Part shown: piece after piece, positions 33,677 through 44,400 of the stretch
Position numbering within the stretch: position 1 is the stretch's first letter
Layout of the letters: each line of letters opens with the position of its first letter
Assembly (NCBI RefSeq): GCF_040222955.1
Contig: NZ_JAVKCA010000009.1
Coordinates: forward strand, 248,001 to 312,000
DNA: 64,000 bases
Direction: 5' to 3'
Origin: Marinoscillum sp040222955
GTDB lineage: Bacteria; Bacteroidota; Bacteroidia; Cytophagales; Cyclobacteriaceae
Notes under the pieces: generated by a model
Database searches by the model: none
What the model was told of the DNA's origin: nothing
What the model saw: only the letters and a program-made list of their open reading frames with translations
Made by a program: the position numbers and the translations under genes

Positions 33677-33758
33677 GTTTTCTGTTTTTAGAATGAATGA
33701 AATAAGGCTCCAAGGAAAATAAAAAAACTAAAGTACCTGTCATACTTTCGGGTGATTT

Positions 33759-34187
33759 CTACTTTTTAGTACTTTCTGGTGAGCTCAAACTGGCAAGCTC
33801 CCGCACCTTCTGAATGGCCTGTGTTCGGCTGGATACATTGAGCTTCTGGTAAATATTGGAGAGGTGGGTTTTGGTGGTATTGAGCGACACGAACAGGCGG
33901 TCGGCGATCTCCTGATTGGAGCAGCCATCCACCAGCAGGCCGAGCACTTCAGTCTCCCGGGCACTTAGCTGAAGCGCCTGCGCCCTGGATCGATCAATAA
34001 GGGTGGTCTGGCGTCGCTTATAGAGTTGGATTCCTACCCACACTCCCAGCACCATAAAAATCACCGCAATGACCACCCCGAATACTTCCAAACGAAGATC
34101 TCTCACTATGGCGCGGTAGTGGAGTACTTGTAACAGCAGCAAAAGTATGCCTGTGGCCCCTCCATATATCCAATAGCTCTTTTTCAT
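33759..34187 (-). CDS. Membrane-tethered LuxR-type transcription factor
   Basis: 142 residues. Two transmembrane helices come first (about residues 7-25 YGGATGILLLLLQVLHY; about 34-54 VFGVVIAVIFMVLGVWVGIQLY), then a basic stretch (KRRQ) and a complete LuxR/GerE helix-turn-helix (about 73-130, LSARETEVLGLLVDGCSNQEI ... LNTTKTHLSNIYQKLNVS). So the DNA-binding domain sits on the cytoplasmic face of the membrane, without a receiver. Starts 3 nt after the M48 protease gene, so they are almost certainly one transcript. Confidence 0.85.
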   Translation of the reverse strand: MKKSYWIYGGATGILLLLLQVLHYRAIVRDLRLEVFGVVIAVIFMVLGVWVGIQLYKRRQTTLIDRSRAQALQLSARETEVLGLLVDGCSNQEIADRLFVSLNTTKTHLSNIYQKLNVSSRTQAIQKVRELASLSSPESTKK

Positions 34188-34190
34188 GAC

Positions 34191-35432
34191 TTACATTTTT
34201 TGCCGCATGGCCCTTACGCGCTCCAGCAGCGGAGGATGCGAGTAGTGCACGAATACATAGGCCGGATGAGGGGTGAGGTTGGACAAGTGATCACTGCTTA
34301 GTTTCTTCAGTCCATCTATGAGCGGCTGACCAGCATAGGTAGTTACCGCGTATTCGTCCGCTTCAAACTCATTTTTTCGGCTCAGCGCATTGCTAAACAG
34401 TCCAAGCATCCTGGATACCGGGGTGTACAGGATCGCAAACGCCAGCATGTTCAGGTGAAGGGCTGTGGTATCCCCGCCCATGGCCCAGCTCACCTCACTG
34501 TTGAAGATCATTTTGGAAAGAAGGAACAACATCAACCCAATGGTGAGTATGCTGATCACCGTACCCAGGATAATGTGCTTTTTCTTAAAGTGACCCACCT
34601 CATGCGCAAAAACAGCCGTGAGCTCTTCGGTAGTATGTTGCTCGATCAGCGTATCAAAAAGCACTACCTTTTTCTTCTTCCCCAGTCCTGAGAAAAAGGC
34701 ATTCCCTTTACTCGATCTTTTGGAGCCATCCATCACAAAGATATTCTTCAGGGGAAAATTCACCTTCTCACTGTAGGCCTGTATGGATTCCTTCAGAGGT
34801 CCCTCCTCCATCGGTTTCAGCTTATTGAAAAGCGGCAGCAGTAGCGAGGTATAAAACATATTCAGGAACAAAATAAACACGGTGATGATGATCCAGAAAT
34901 AGACCCAAAAGCCACTCCCCATAGCCATCACCAGGTATATGAGCGCTGCCAGCAGGATACCTCCTATTAGAAGCGTGAGTACATAGCCCTTCACTTTGTC
35001 CAGCCAAAAGGTTTTTTGGGTCATCTTATTAAACCCAAATTTCTCCTCAATCACAAATGTCTGATACCAGGAAAAGGGCGTCCCAAAAACATCAGAAATA
35101 ACGAACACCGCCCCAAAAAACATGAGGGTGGTGAGCGGCGCAAAAGGTGAAAATCCACGCAACCACTTATCCAGGAGGCCAAACCACCCAAAATAAATAG
35201 CTGCAAACATGAGCACAAAGCTCATTGTGGCTGTAAGGGTGCCAAATTTTGAAGTGGCGCGCTGGTACGCCTGCGATTTGGCATACTTTTCGCTATCGTA
35301 AATTCCGTCCAGCTCCGGGGGGATCGGTTTTTTAGAGCTTCTGTTGTTGAGTGCAGTGATGACCCGCTCAAATACGAAATCGATGGTGATGATTGCCAGC
35401 AGGACAATGAGTATTGTTTGTTCATTCCACAT
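34191..35432 (-). CDS. M48-family membrane protease (Ste24/CAAX protease-like)
   Basis: 413 residues with about seven transmembrane helices. The zinc motif HEVGHFKKKH (about residue 285) and the third ligand in EADEYAV (about 360) are intact, and the N-terminal ~200 residues have the Peptidase_M48_N helices. Ste24/HtpX-like proteases cut membrane proteins and help quality control. The M48-LuxR pairing with a 3-nt spacing links this protease with a membrane-bound regulator. Confidence 0.9.
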   Translation of the reverse strand: MWNEQTILIVLLAIITIDFVFERVITALNNRSSKKPIPPELDGIYDSEKYAKSQAYQRATSKFGTLTATMSFVLMFAAIYFGWFGLLDKWLRGFSPFAPLTTLMFFGAVFVISDVFGTPFSWYQTFVIEEKFGFNKMTQKTFWLDKVKGYVLTLLIGGILLAALIYLVMAMGSGFWVYFWIIITVFILFLNMFYTSLLLPLFNKLKPMEEGPLKESIQAYSEKVNFPLKNIFVMDGSKRSSKGNAFFSGLGKKKKVVLFDTLIEQHTTEELTAVFAHEVGHFKKKHIILGTVISILTIGLMLFLLSKMIFNSEVSWAMGGDTTALHLNMLAFAILYTPVSRMLGLFSNALSRKNEFEADEYAVTTYAGQPLIDGLKKLSSDHLSNLTPHPAYVFVHYSHPPLLERVRAMRQKM

Positions 35433-35613
35433 AGCTCAAAACTAGGCAGAACAAGCGAATAAAGCCGAAAAATGCATTTTAGAAATTACCTAAATAGGGG
35501 TATATGAAGTCATCTAACTTACTACTAACTTTGTTTCGTACTTAGAATATTACAATTAATATATCGAATACTACAATCACATTTTTTAACTGTCTACAAT
35601 CACAATCACTACT

Positions 35614-36978
35614 ATGAAACAATCGCTTAATTTATTACTCGCACTCGCCATGGTGTTGACTCTGTCATTCTGTAATAAGGATGATGATCCCAAACCTGGT
35701 GACAAAGACCCGACTGACACTACAGATACCACCAGCAACGTAGTAAAACTCACTCCTGAGCAAAACAAAGACCTTCTCCAAACCATTGGAGTCCAGTTTG
35801 TAAACGAAATGTCCGCTATGCAGCAGACTGAAGGTATACAGGCGCTAACTTCCTTTGGTCTTTTAGTAGAAGGTGAAGATGAAGAAGATCCGGGAGCTCC
35901 CAACCAATTGATAAAGATCAACAAAGCCATCGTCGCTTTTGCCCATGGTCAGATATCAGCTAATCAATTTGGGGCCCTGCCAGTAGCTCTGAGAACTAGT
36001 AATGATGATGACGATGACTTTGAGTCCCTGGAGGAGCTGTTTGATGAAGCCACAGGTACTTACGACTGGAATGCTGCAACTGAAGAATTTGACTATACGG
36101 ACAACAGCAACGACAAGATCATTTTCAAGTACCCCACACCGGAAACCGCGGCATCAAATAACACCACCCTCACATTGAGCAATTACACCAGCATACAGGT
36201 AGCTAACCCCATAGATGAGGAATACACCGGTGACCTTCCAACAAGCCTGGATGTAGAGCTGAAATTGGATGGTGTCACTCAGGTGACCTATGGATTTGAG
36301 GTGGACTACAACAGCGAGGGAGTTCCTGAAAAGGTGGAAACAGCACTTTTTGTGAACCCATTTACTTTGTCTGTTGACCTTACCAACAACAAGACCAAAA
36401 TTGGAACAAGCGTTGATTTCTCTAATGGCACCAAAACGCTGATCGCCACAAGTGTAGAATTCAATGGTGACTTTTCCGATGACGCCATAGAAGCGGCTGA
36501 AGAAGATGAAGATAAGATTGCAGATGTGTTGAAGGATGCCAATTTCTCTTTCACCCTGCTGGATCTGAAAATGGTGGCTGCAATTGATTTTGCGAACTTC
36601 TACCCTGAGGTGGCGGATCTGGAAACCTACTATGACGAATATGATGGCAACACTGATCCAATGCCAAACCTGGAAGCCAATGCTACCACACTAGAGGCCG
36701 CACTCAACCAGTATGTAAGCCTGACAACCTCTTATGTAAGCACCGGTAAAATCGCTGCAGAGGTCGAGTGGTATACCTTTGTAGAGTCAGAAGAGTACTG
36801 CTGTGGTACTGACCACTCCATCGAACTTGGTGCCCGTATGATCTTTGAAGATGGTAGTAAGGTAGATCTGGAAGATTATCTGGAAACTGGCTTTGGTCAG
36901 CTGGAAGGAGCCATCAACGACTTGCTGGATCAAATCAGCGAAGACATTGGTGAAGATCTGGAGCACATAGAATTTTAA
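35614..36978 (+). CDS. Acidic surface lipoprotein of unknown function
   Basis: 454 residues, signal MKQSLNLLLALAMVLTLSFC with the lipid cysteine at residue 20 followed by NKDDD. Lysine-aspartate-rich residues directly after the cysteine match the lipoprotein export signal of Bacteroidota, so the protein is probably on the cell surface. The body is very acidic, with DEEDPG and DDDDDFES stretches that could bind cations, and one region with a YCCG pair near residue 394. No family recognised. A TAacTTTG box is at 35526-35533. Ends 24 nt before a bidirectional terminator. Confidence 0.7.
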   Translation: MKQSLNLLLALAMVLTLSFCNKDDDPKPGDKDPTDTTDTTSNVVKLTPEQNKDLLQTIGVQFVNEMSAMQQTEGIQALTSFGLLVEGEDEEDPGAPNQLIKINKAIVAFAHGQISANQFGALPVALRTSNDDDDDFESLEELFDEATGTYDWNAATEEFDYTDNSNDKIIFKYPTPETAASNNTTLTLSNYTSIQVANPIDEEYTGDLPTSLDVELKLDGVTQVTYGFEVDYNSEGVPEKVETALFVNPFTLSVDLTNNKTKIGTSVDFSNGTKTLIATSVEFNGDFSDDAIEAAEEDEDKIADVLKDANFSFTLLDLKMVAAIDFANFYPEVADLETYYDEYDGNTDPMPNLEANATTLEAALNQYVSLTTSYVSTGKIAAEVEWYTFVESEEYCCGTDHSIELGARMIFEDGSKVDLEDYLETGFGQLEGAINDLLDQISEDIGEDLEHIEF

Positions 36979-37002
36979 TTTTTTTTAGTAGAGTTTCTCA
37001 TA

Positions 37003-37037
37003 AAAAATGGCTGCCCGGTTTCCGGGCAGCCATTTTT
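37003..37037. terminator. Bidirectional terminator between convergent genes
   Basis: A 16-bp perfect stem (37003-37018 with 37022-37037, GC core ctgcccgg) with a 3-nt loop and A run/T run on opposite sides. It serves the lipoprotein gene on the plus strand and the DUF4249 gene on the minus strand, whose stop codon lies at its edge. Confidence 0.92.
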
Positions 37038-37887
37038 ATTTTAAGATCAGCCGATGGTAGCTTGCTCCATATCCACCCCACACACCCAGAGCGGGTTTTG
37101 TTCCCCGGATATTGCTCTCCACCTCATTTCCTGACGACCCAAAAGGATTACCCGCGGAATAGAGCTCCCGCTCCAGCGTCCTCCAAAAGTCAAAATGCAC
37201 CTGATCCAGGGTGCAAAACTTCACATTCACGGTATCCCCAAGCGTGAAATACACATCCTGAGCCACCTTGGTGAAGTCATCAGGTTGCTTCAAAATGGGA
37301 TAACTAAATGATTCTCCATTAAATGCCCGGTCGGAAAGTGTGGATTGATAGGCCGGAATGTACCGGTCATTCCTGCTAATGATTCTGGTAAAGGAGCGGT
37401 ATCGATTGGCCATGCTCCCATCGTCTTTAAATCGTACCCAAATATTGACCAGGGAATCGGATAGTCCATCCTGTAAAAACCACAGGCTATCCAGAGCCAC
37501 AGGAGCGGGAATGGTAGTAGTAGCAGTGTAGGTCTCCCCTCTGCTTCGCACCTCCAGGGTGTACTCCTTACCGATGGCCCCGCGCAAATCTGTGCCCCGA
37601 TAGTAATATGGTGGGAAATAACCCTCATTTCTGAACAGCGTGAGTACCTCTTCATTTTCCCCATCAGACACTGAAACCCTCGCGGTGGTAACAATCAGAT
37701 CGAGTAGGTTCATAGAGTCTACAGGATCATAAAAGCCCGAGCTGAGTGTGAGGTACACAATGGGAAACTGGCCCTGTTCAATCGCTCCGTCTATGACCAG
37801 CTTCTGCTCAGCAGATGGCAGTCCCTCCTCTATGGACTCGCATCCCCAGATCAAAAGCATCGATATGATGAGATAGATAGGTTTCAT
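37036..37887 (-). CDS. DUF4249-family lipoprotein
   Basis: 283 residues; signal MKPIYLIISMLLIWGCES with the lipid cysteine at residue 16. The start of the mature part (KLVIDGAIEQGQFPIVYLTLSSGFYDPVDS) is the DUF4249 hallmark. Members accompany TonB-dependent receptors, apparently as an outer-membrane or periplasmic partner, and this gene overlaps the preceding receptor gene by one base (TGATG). Substrate unknown. Same family as the partial gene at 1-296. Confidence 0.85.
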   Translation of the reverse strand: MKPIYLIISMLLIWGCESIEEGLPSAEQKLVIDGAIEQGQFPIVYLTLSSGFYDPVDSMNLLDLIVTTARVSVSDGENEEVLTLFRNEGYFPPYYYRGTDLRGAIGKEYTLEVRSRGETYTATTTIPAPVALDSLWFLQDGLSDSLVNIWVRFKDDGSMANRYRSFTRIISRNDRYIPAYQSTLSDRAFNGESFSYPILKQPDDFTKVAQDVYFTLGDTVNVKFCTLDQVHFDFWRTLERELYSAGNPFGSSGNEVESNIRGTKPALGVWGGYGASYHRLILK

Positions 37888-40217
37888 CAGAAGCTATATT
37901 CAAAACTAAGTGAGGGCAGCACAGGAAAGAGTGCCACTTCTTTCAAACTAATATCCAGTTCGTAGGCAGCCACGTCCCCTTTCACATCGAAGTACACAAA
38001 ATAAGGATTTCGACGATTGTAGACATTGTACACAGAAAATACCCAGGTCACCTGCTCATTGCCCCTTGGGTGCCAACTGGCCGCAATGTCCAGCCGATGA
38101 TACATGGGCAACCGAAACGCATTTCTGTCAGAGTACTCACTCACGATACTCTCATTAATGACATATTTGGCCACAGGCACCGTCAGGTTATTGCCAGAAC
38201 TCAGCTTAAATAATCCTGAAAATGACCAGTTACCCAGGTGATAAGTGCCAATGAGATTGAGGTCATGTGTACGGTCATACTTGGCGCGAAAGGTCTCGCC
38301 TCCCTGTACCTCCTTAAAGCTTCGTTCGGTTTTACTGAGGGTATAGCTGGCCTGATACTCCACCAGGCCCACATCTCTGGTTACAGAAAATTCAATACCG
38401 TAGGATTTACCCTTTCCGAAGATAAAGTCATCATCAAAGTTTTTACTGCCGGAGTAGCCGGCAATGGCCCCATTCCGATACTCAATCTGATTTTGCAGCA
38501 GCTTGTAATACCCCTCCACAGAATACTTTATCTGGCTCGGAAGAAGGCTGTAGTAACCCAGCGCCACCTGATGTGCCTTTTGAGGGCGAATCCTCTGAGA
38601 ACTGGGCACCCAAATATCGGTGGGCAAAGAAACTGACCCCAATGGAGAAAGGTGGATGTACTGAACATTCCGGTCATAGGAGGCCTTCAAAGCACTGTTT
38701 TGATTTATCAAATAGTTAACCCTCACTCTGGGCTCCGGATTGACATAATACTGCACCCATTCGCCATGTGAAAAATGTGTGGAGTCCACAGATACCAGAT
38801 TTTCTGTGGTCTCATAGCGTGTGAATGGCCCCAGATGAACAAAGCTACTCAGACGCAACCCCAGCCCGATCCGCAATTGCTCAGTGAGGGTGATCTCATC
38901 ATCGACACTCAGAGCCAACTCAGCAGTCGGCAGCCAGGACACCTCGGAAAGGTTAAACTCCTCCTGAGTGGATTCTATATGCACCTGACTGGGCCTAAAG
39001 CTCCTGTAAGAATACTCCGCACCAAAGGTCAGTTGATGAGCTCCCCTGGTCAGAAAGGCATTGGCTCCCGCTCTGGCATTGGCAATGTAAGAATCCAGAT
39101 CGATCTGATAGATGCTCAATCCCGCGCCATATCGCTGTTCGTAATGCCCCACGGTGGCATACACTTCACCATCCAGATTGGCATTGGCCATCCATTTCCA
39201 GTTCACCGCGCCATTGAGTGTTTTCCAATAAATGTGATTTTCGAATGTGCGCTCACTTCGGAAAAGGTAATCGTCCGTACCCATGAAGCCAACCAAAGAA
39301 ATGGTATGATGTGGATTGATCCGATGATTATACTTCACGATTAAGTCTGAAAACCGATAGTCGGTACGTCGGCTCATCTCGCTTTCATCATCCATCAGAT
39401 TTTGCGTAATCAGATCGAGGTATGACCTCCGCGCAGCCACCAACAGCGAAGACTTCTGTTTGATCACCGGTACCTCCAGGCTGACTCCCCCAGCCAGCAC
39501 TCCTACTTTCACATGCCCATGAAAGGCATTCACATCTGGGTTGATGGTCTCTATTCGCATCATGGAAGAAAGCCTGCCGCCTATTGATGCAGGGAACCCA
39601 CTCTTCATAAAACTCACCTGATCAATGGCTTTGGGATTGAAGGTAGAAAAGAAACCAAACAGGTGATTGGTATTATACAGCTCTATATGATCCAGCTCAA
39701 TGGCATTTTGATCGATACCGCCGCCACGTACGTAATAGCCATTGTTCCCATCCGTACCCGATGCCACTCCTGACTGACTCTGAATAAATTTGAGGGGATC
39801 CTGCTCACCCAGCAGGTAGGGCAACCCACTCTCACCTTCCATACTAAAGGTGATATAGCCGGTGCCAGACTCCTGGAGCTGCTGCCGGGGCTGGTTCCCC
39901 CTGATCTCTACGGCGTCCATCACCACTTCATCCGGCTCCAAAAGAATCACATGGGTCGTATCACCGTCTATCTCAAAAGCATTTTGCACTGGTTTGAAAC
40001 CCACAAAAGAGATTTGAAAACCGATCTCAGAAGCTGCGGTTGTCTTTCTGACCTTTCCATCAATGTCTGTGATCAAGACCTCCCCGCTCTCCAGCAGGAC
40101 GGTAGCCCCCAATACGGGTACCCGATCGTTGTCCTTCACTTGCCAGGTAACGACAGATTGTGCAAAAGAACCACCAGTCAGGGCAAGAAAAATGACCAGC
40201 AAGACACCTCGAATCAT
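37887..40217 (-). CDS. TonB-dependent receptor with carboxypeptidase-like domain
   Basis: About 776 residues from ATG 40217 (MIRGVLLVIFLALTGGSFAQ, a signal peptide); the frame extends 11 codons further up without a good start. A carboxypeptidase D-regulatory-like domain (about 22-105, VPVLGATVLLESGEVLITDI) precedes the plug (about 115-225, NGYYVRGGGIDQNAIELDHI) and a 22-strand barrel ending in FEYSF. Without an STN domain it cannot signal like the receptor at 19848. Overlaps its DUF4249 partner by one base. The ligand is unknown. Confidence 0.88.
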   Translation of the reverse strand: MIRGVLLVIFLALTGGSFAQSVVTWQVKDNDRVPVLGATVLLESGEVLITDIDGKVRKTTAASEIGFQISFVGFKPVQNAFEIDGDTTHVILLEPDEVVMDAVEIRGNQPRQQLQESGTGYITFSMEGESGLPYLLGEQDPLKFIQSQSGVASGTDGNNGYYVRGGGIDQNAIELDHIELYNTNHLFGFFSTFNPKAIDQVSFMKSGFPASIGGRLSSMMRIETINPDVNAFHGHVKVGVLAGGVSLEVPVIKQKSSLLVAARRSYLDLITQNLMDDESEMSRRTDYRFSDLIVKYNHRINPHHTISLVGFMGTDDYLFRSERTFENHIYWKTLNGAVNWKWMANANLDGEVYATVGHYEQRYGAGLSIYQIDLDSYIANARAGANAFLTRGAHQLTFGAEYSYRSFRPSQVHIESTQEEFNLSEVSWLPTAELALSVDDEITLTEQLRIGLGLRLSSFVHLGPFTRYETTENLVSVDSTHFSHGEWVQYYVNPEPRVRVNYLINQNSALKASYDRNVQYIHLSPLGSVSLPTDIWVPSSQRIRPQKAHQVALGYYSLLPSQIKYSVEGYYKLLQNQIEYRNGAIAGYSGSKNFDDDFIFGKGKSYGIEFSVTRDVGLVEYQASYTLSKTERSFKEVQGGETFRAKYDRTHDLNLIGTYHLGNWSFSGLFKLSSGNNLTVPVAKYVINESIVSEYSDRNAFRLPMYHRLDIAASWHPRGNEQVTWVFSVYNVYNRRNPYFVYFDVKGDVAAYELDISLKEVALFPVLPSLSFEYSF

Positions 40218-40286
40218 TTGACTAAGATATTCGGAAAAACACACCTCCAAAAGTCAGAAGTGAATAATCACCATAAAGAGGTATGC

Positions 40287-41324
40287 TTAGAAAATAAAAG
40301 GAACGGGACACCTCAGCTGACGCACCTCGCGTGATGGTTTTCTGGGATCAGAAAGATCAAAAGCATAAATAAGGGAGATCTCATGAGCGCCTCCACTGCC
40401 TATGCCCAGGTCAGAGATGGTGTAATCAAAGCTATATCCAATGGTCAGATTATTTTTATTGATTCCCACCATCGAAATGATGGCTTCACTGTTTTTGGTA
40501 CTCGTAAAGCCATCAATAGGCAAACCACGATACCATGCGCCCAGCAAAATAGGCTCCAGCGTGAAGTAAAGTCCCACATCCAACTGCTTAAATGACCCTT
40601 GTTGCTTATAGTTCACCGAAGGGGTCATGCTTCGCTCACGGCCTTTGCCCTGTGGCCTGGCCCGCTTGTTCAGCTCAGTAAAGAGAATTTTATAACCTCC
40701 ATGCAGGGAAAATTTCCGGGGAAGGGGCGCATCACCGCCGGCTACGGCCTGGTTAGGCTCCAACACGTGGTGCATGGATGCTCCAAACCACATCTTTTCA
40801 TTATACAAAATTCCCCCAAAGGCCAGATCAAAGAACCTGGCACTGAAGCCGGTATCGAAAGTCTCACCGGTGGTAGGGCGCACCTGACCCGAGTTGTCAA
40901 ACTGGTCCCCAAAAGTCAGCCTATCAAAATTCAAATCCCTGAAGTAGTAGGATGCTTCTACACCCGGTCTAAAAGTCCACGTGTCGGTGAGGTTCAGCTG
41001 ATAAGCATATTGCAGGCCAATATTCGTTGATCTGAGTCCTGCGATCCCTTCCTGATCGGTATTTACAATCAGCCCGAGGGCACTGAATTCGTCTTCAAAA
41101 AAGTAGTCGATAAAAAAGGAATAAGTCACATAATTTGCATCGATCGATGGCCATTGATTTCGATAATTCAAACCTGCACGCCCTATCTGATTGATCCCTA
41201 CCAACCCCGGGTTGAGGTACATAGGTGCCGCGTAGTACTGCGAAAACTGCGGGTCTTGAGCTTTTGAATTGTTTGAAGAAAGTACACTAAACAGTACAAA
41301 CAAAAAGCTCAAGCGCCGGAACAC
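40287..41324 (-). CDS. PorP/SprF-family T9SS outer-membrane protein
   Basis: About 345 residues; a signal peptide (FRRLSFLFVLFSVLSSNNSKAQ) precedes QDPQFSQYYAAPMYLNPGLVGI, the PorP/SprF signature. There is no ATG, so the start is either GTG 41324, used here, or TTG 41366, 14 codons upstream. PorP/SprF proteins form outer-membrane barrels that receive and anchor type-B-tailed T9SS cargo. Here it is divergent from, and 173 nt away from, a gene for exactly such a cargo protein (41498), so the two are likely partners. Lies 69 nt before the TonB receptor in the same direction. Confidence 0.9.
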   Translation of the reverse strand: MFRRLSFLFVLFSVLSSNNSKAQDPQFSQYYAAPMYLNPGLVGINQIGRAGLNYRNQWPSIDANYVTYSFFIDYFFEDEFSALGLIVNTDQEGIAGLRSTNIGLQYAYQLNLTDTWTFRPGVEASYYFRDLNFDRLTFGDQFDNSGQVRPTTGETFDTGFSARFFDLAFGGILYNEKMWFGASMHHVLEPNQAVAGGDAPLPRKFSLHGGYKILFTELNKRARPQGKGRERSMTPSVNYKQQGSFKQLDVGLYFTLEPILLGAWYRGLPIDGFTSTKNSEAIISMVGINKNNLTIGYSFDYTISDLGIGSGGAHEISLIYAFDLSDPRKPSREVRQLRCPVPFIF

Positions 41325-41497
41325 AGGCAGCTGAAATGAATTAAAATGAATCAAATTAAGTGTCAAATTGATTTTTGCCTTAAAGTTGCTAAACTAGGTA
41401 ATGTAACGTAAAGTTTACCGTTAGTATTTTATGCTAAATTTACATAGTGTTGTGATGCTAAGGACATTTTCCCTCTAAATAACCCTTAATAAGTTTA

Positions 41498-44400
41498 ATG
41501 TCAAAGATTTTGCGTTCAGGTGTAATCAAATTTATTCTCTGCTTTTTCATGGTCCCATCTGCGGTAGTGGCCCAAAACATCACAGAGACTCAGTGGTATT
41601 TTGGAAATTCCCCGGATGCCTTTATAATAGATAAAAGCGGGCGAACACCCAATATTGTGGACGATCAGGTGACCCCTTTTGGCACCAACGGCTCCACAGT
41701 GATCAGTGATCAGGAGAAAGGAAACCTGCTATTCTATTCGGACGGACAGCTGATCTACGACAATACGCATCAGGTGCTCCCCGGTCTGGGTGCTGCCACC
41801 CTGAGTGCAGACCTTACCAAAATACAGCCAGTGGTCTCCTGCCCTTTTCCTGACGGCACACCTCAGTATTACATTTTTACCAACACCGGAAGTGCCATTG
41901 AATTCACCGTGGTGGATGCCTCCCTTCCGGGAAATTCCACGATTCTTCAATTCCCACTGGGAGATGTTTCCGGCACGATCAATCAGCCAACAGGTCTGAC
42001 AAATCCCGGAGAACTGATGAAAATACTGGAAAGTGCTGATGGACAGCGCTTTTACCTGGTAACCCAGGAAGCCACCACTTTGAACTTTCAGGTCACCGAG
42101 ATCAACAGTACAGGCCTGGGTGCCACGACCAGCTATGATGTTTTTCCATCAGCCCTGCCCCGGTTTCAGGCCACAGCCCTGGCGATCAAAACAGATACCA
42201 CCGGTACTTATGTAGCCGCATCACCCAAAAACGCCAACCGAAACACCATCATACTGGACTTTGATCCACTCACCGGAGCATTGACCTTCAACCAACAAGT
42301 GATCGGCTCAGGCTTTGACGACTCAGGGGCTTCGGTCATTTATGATACAGAATGGTCCAACGATGGTTCCAAACTGTACATTTCCCGAACAGGAGATGCC
42401 ACCAATCAGGGAAATATTTATCAGATTGATTTTGCGGACACAGTCAACGCCAATCCGCCAGTCACACCCATCCTGAACAATGCTTACTTCCGAAGTTATG
42501 GCCTCAAAAGAGCCATAGATGGCAATATCTATCACCTTTATCAGAGAAACAGCACAGCTCCTTTTATTCTGGGCAGAATCAATCGTCCGGACAGCTCAGC
42601 AGCCATCGGGGTGTTTTATGACAGTCTGGTTTTCAATAATGATTTCAACGGCACCCAATTTCCTGAATTTGCGCCTTCCTACCTGCCCACGAACTTCTTT
42701 ACCATGAGCTTCACCTATCTGGACTCGTGCGTGGAAAGCGCCACGAAGTTTATAGCACTCGTTGACCCCTTGCCCAACAACTACTTTTGGAACTTCGGTG
42801 ATGGAACCGGTAGCGTGGGACCCGCCCCCATTCATACGTATGATCTGCCCAGTGGCTACTTTGTAACCCTCACAGCAGAACTCAACGGCACGTTTCAGTC
42901 GGTAACACTGCCCGTGGACATTCTGCCCGGAGACTCTGAAGTAGACCTGGGAAATGACACCACCATCTGCGTGGATGAAACACTTGTACTGGATGCCGGA
43001 GATGGAATCGCCTACCTCTGGAGTACAGGAGAGCTCACACCAACCATTGAAGTGGATACTGCAGGTACCTACTGGGTGGAAGTGACCGGCCCATCAGGGT
43101 GTACATCGTTTGACGACATTGTGGTTACCGAATACGGAGTGCAGCGGCAGCTCTACAACCAGTGGTACTTTGGTGAAATGGCCGGACTCGACTTCAACTT
43201 TAATCCGCCAGCGGCCTTGCTGGATGGAATGATCTTCTCGGAGGAAGGGTGCGCCACGGTGTCTGATGAAAATGGTCAGTTGCTCTTCTATACCAATGGA
43301 TCTACGGTCTGGAATAAGGAGCATCTGGTGATGGCCAATGGACAGGGAATAGGTGGAGACAGTACAGCGGCCCAATCAGCTATCATACTCCCACTACCGG
43401 ATGACAACACCATGTTCTACATTTTCACGACAGAAGAGGTTTATGGTGACTTCACCTTTAACCTGAAAATGTCCATTGTGGACATGAAAAAGGACACCGC
43501 TCGCGGACAGGTATTGGTCAAAAACATCCCGATCATCGAGTGTAGTACAGAAAGAGTCACCGCCTCAGGATTTGGTGGTACGCCCTGGCTCCTGGCTCAC
43601 GAATACGGAAACAACAACTTCAGAGCCTATCAACTCAACACCAATGGGGTAATAGGCGCCATACACTCCTCTGCAGGCGAACCCCACGTATTTCAAAGTG
43701 AACCACGTGCTACGGGCTATATGAAGTTCTCGCCTGCAGGTAATCTGGTGGCTGTGGTGGTACCCGGCAGTCCCAACTACATCGATCTGCTCGATTTTGA
43801 CCTGACCACCGGAGTGGTAAGCAACTCCCGGCTGATTGACATTGAAGAAGCTGGTGAAGCGTATGGATTAGAGTTCTCCGGTGATGGACTCAAACTGTAT
43901 GTGACCACCACAGGAGTAAATTCCAAACTGATCCAGTATGACCTGGACAGTATCAACTCGCAAAACCCGGCCGCAGACATTCAGGCCACCAAATTTGATG
44001 GGTATAATGTGACTTTGCCGGGTTATGGTGCGCTGCAACGTGGACCCAATGGTGTCATTTATCTGGCCATCGATGGGCAAGTCCAAATAGGGTCTATCAG
44101 TAGCCCCGGTGGCAATGACCTGGCTGCATCCTATCTGGAAAACAACACTGATCTCGGAGGAAGGGTATCCAGACTGGGTCTGCCTAACTTCACTCAGCAG
44201 ATCACTGCTTCTCCGCAACAACCCGGAATCACCACGGAGGTAGCCTGCGCCGGCCAACCGACCTCCTTTACTGCGGTAGGCCGTGACAGTAGTATAGAAA
44301 CCTATAGCTGGGATTTTGGTGATACCACTGGTGTGGTTACTGACCAGAACCCTCAACATACCTACCTTAACCCAGGGACTTATATTGTGACATTATCCCT

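Noticed and set aside
38238..39344. Plus-strand frames of 132 and 189 codons inside the TonB receptor gene
   Set aside because: Shadow frames of a clearly coding minus-strand gene, without start or domain support.
43094..44359. Minus-strand frames inside the type-B cargo gene (e.g. 43868-44359)
   Set aside because: Opposite a long, well supported domain protein, without own features.
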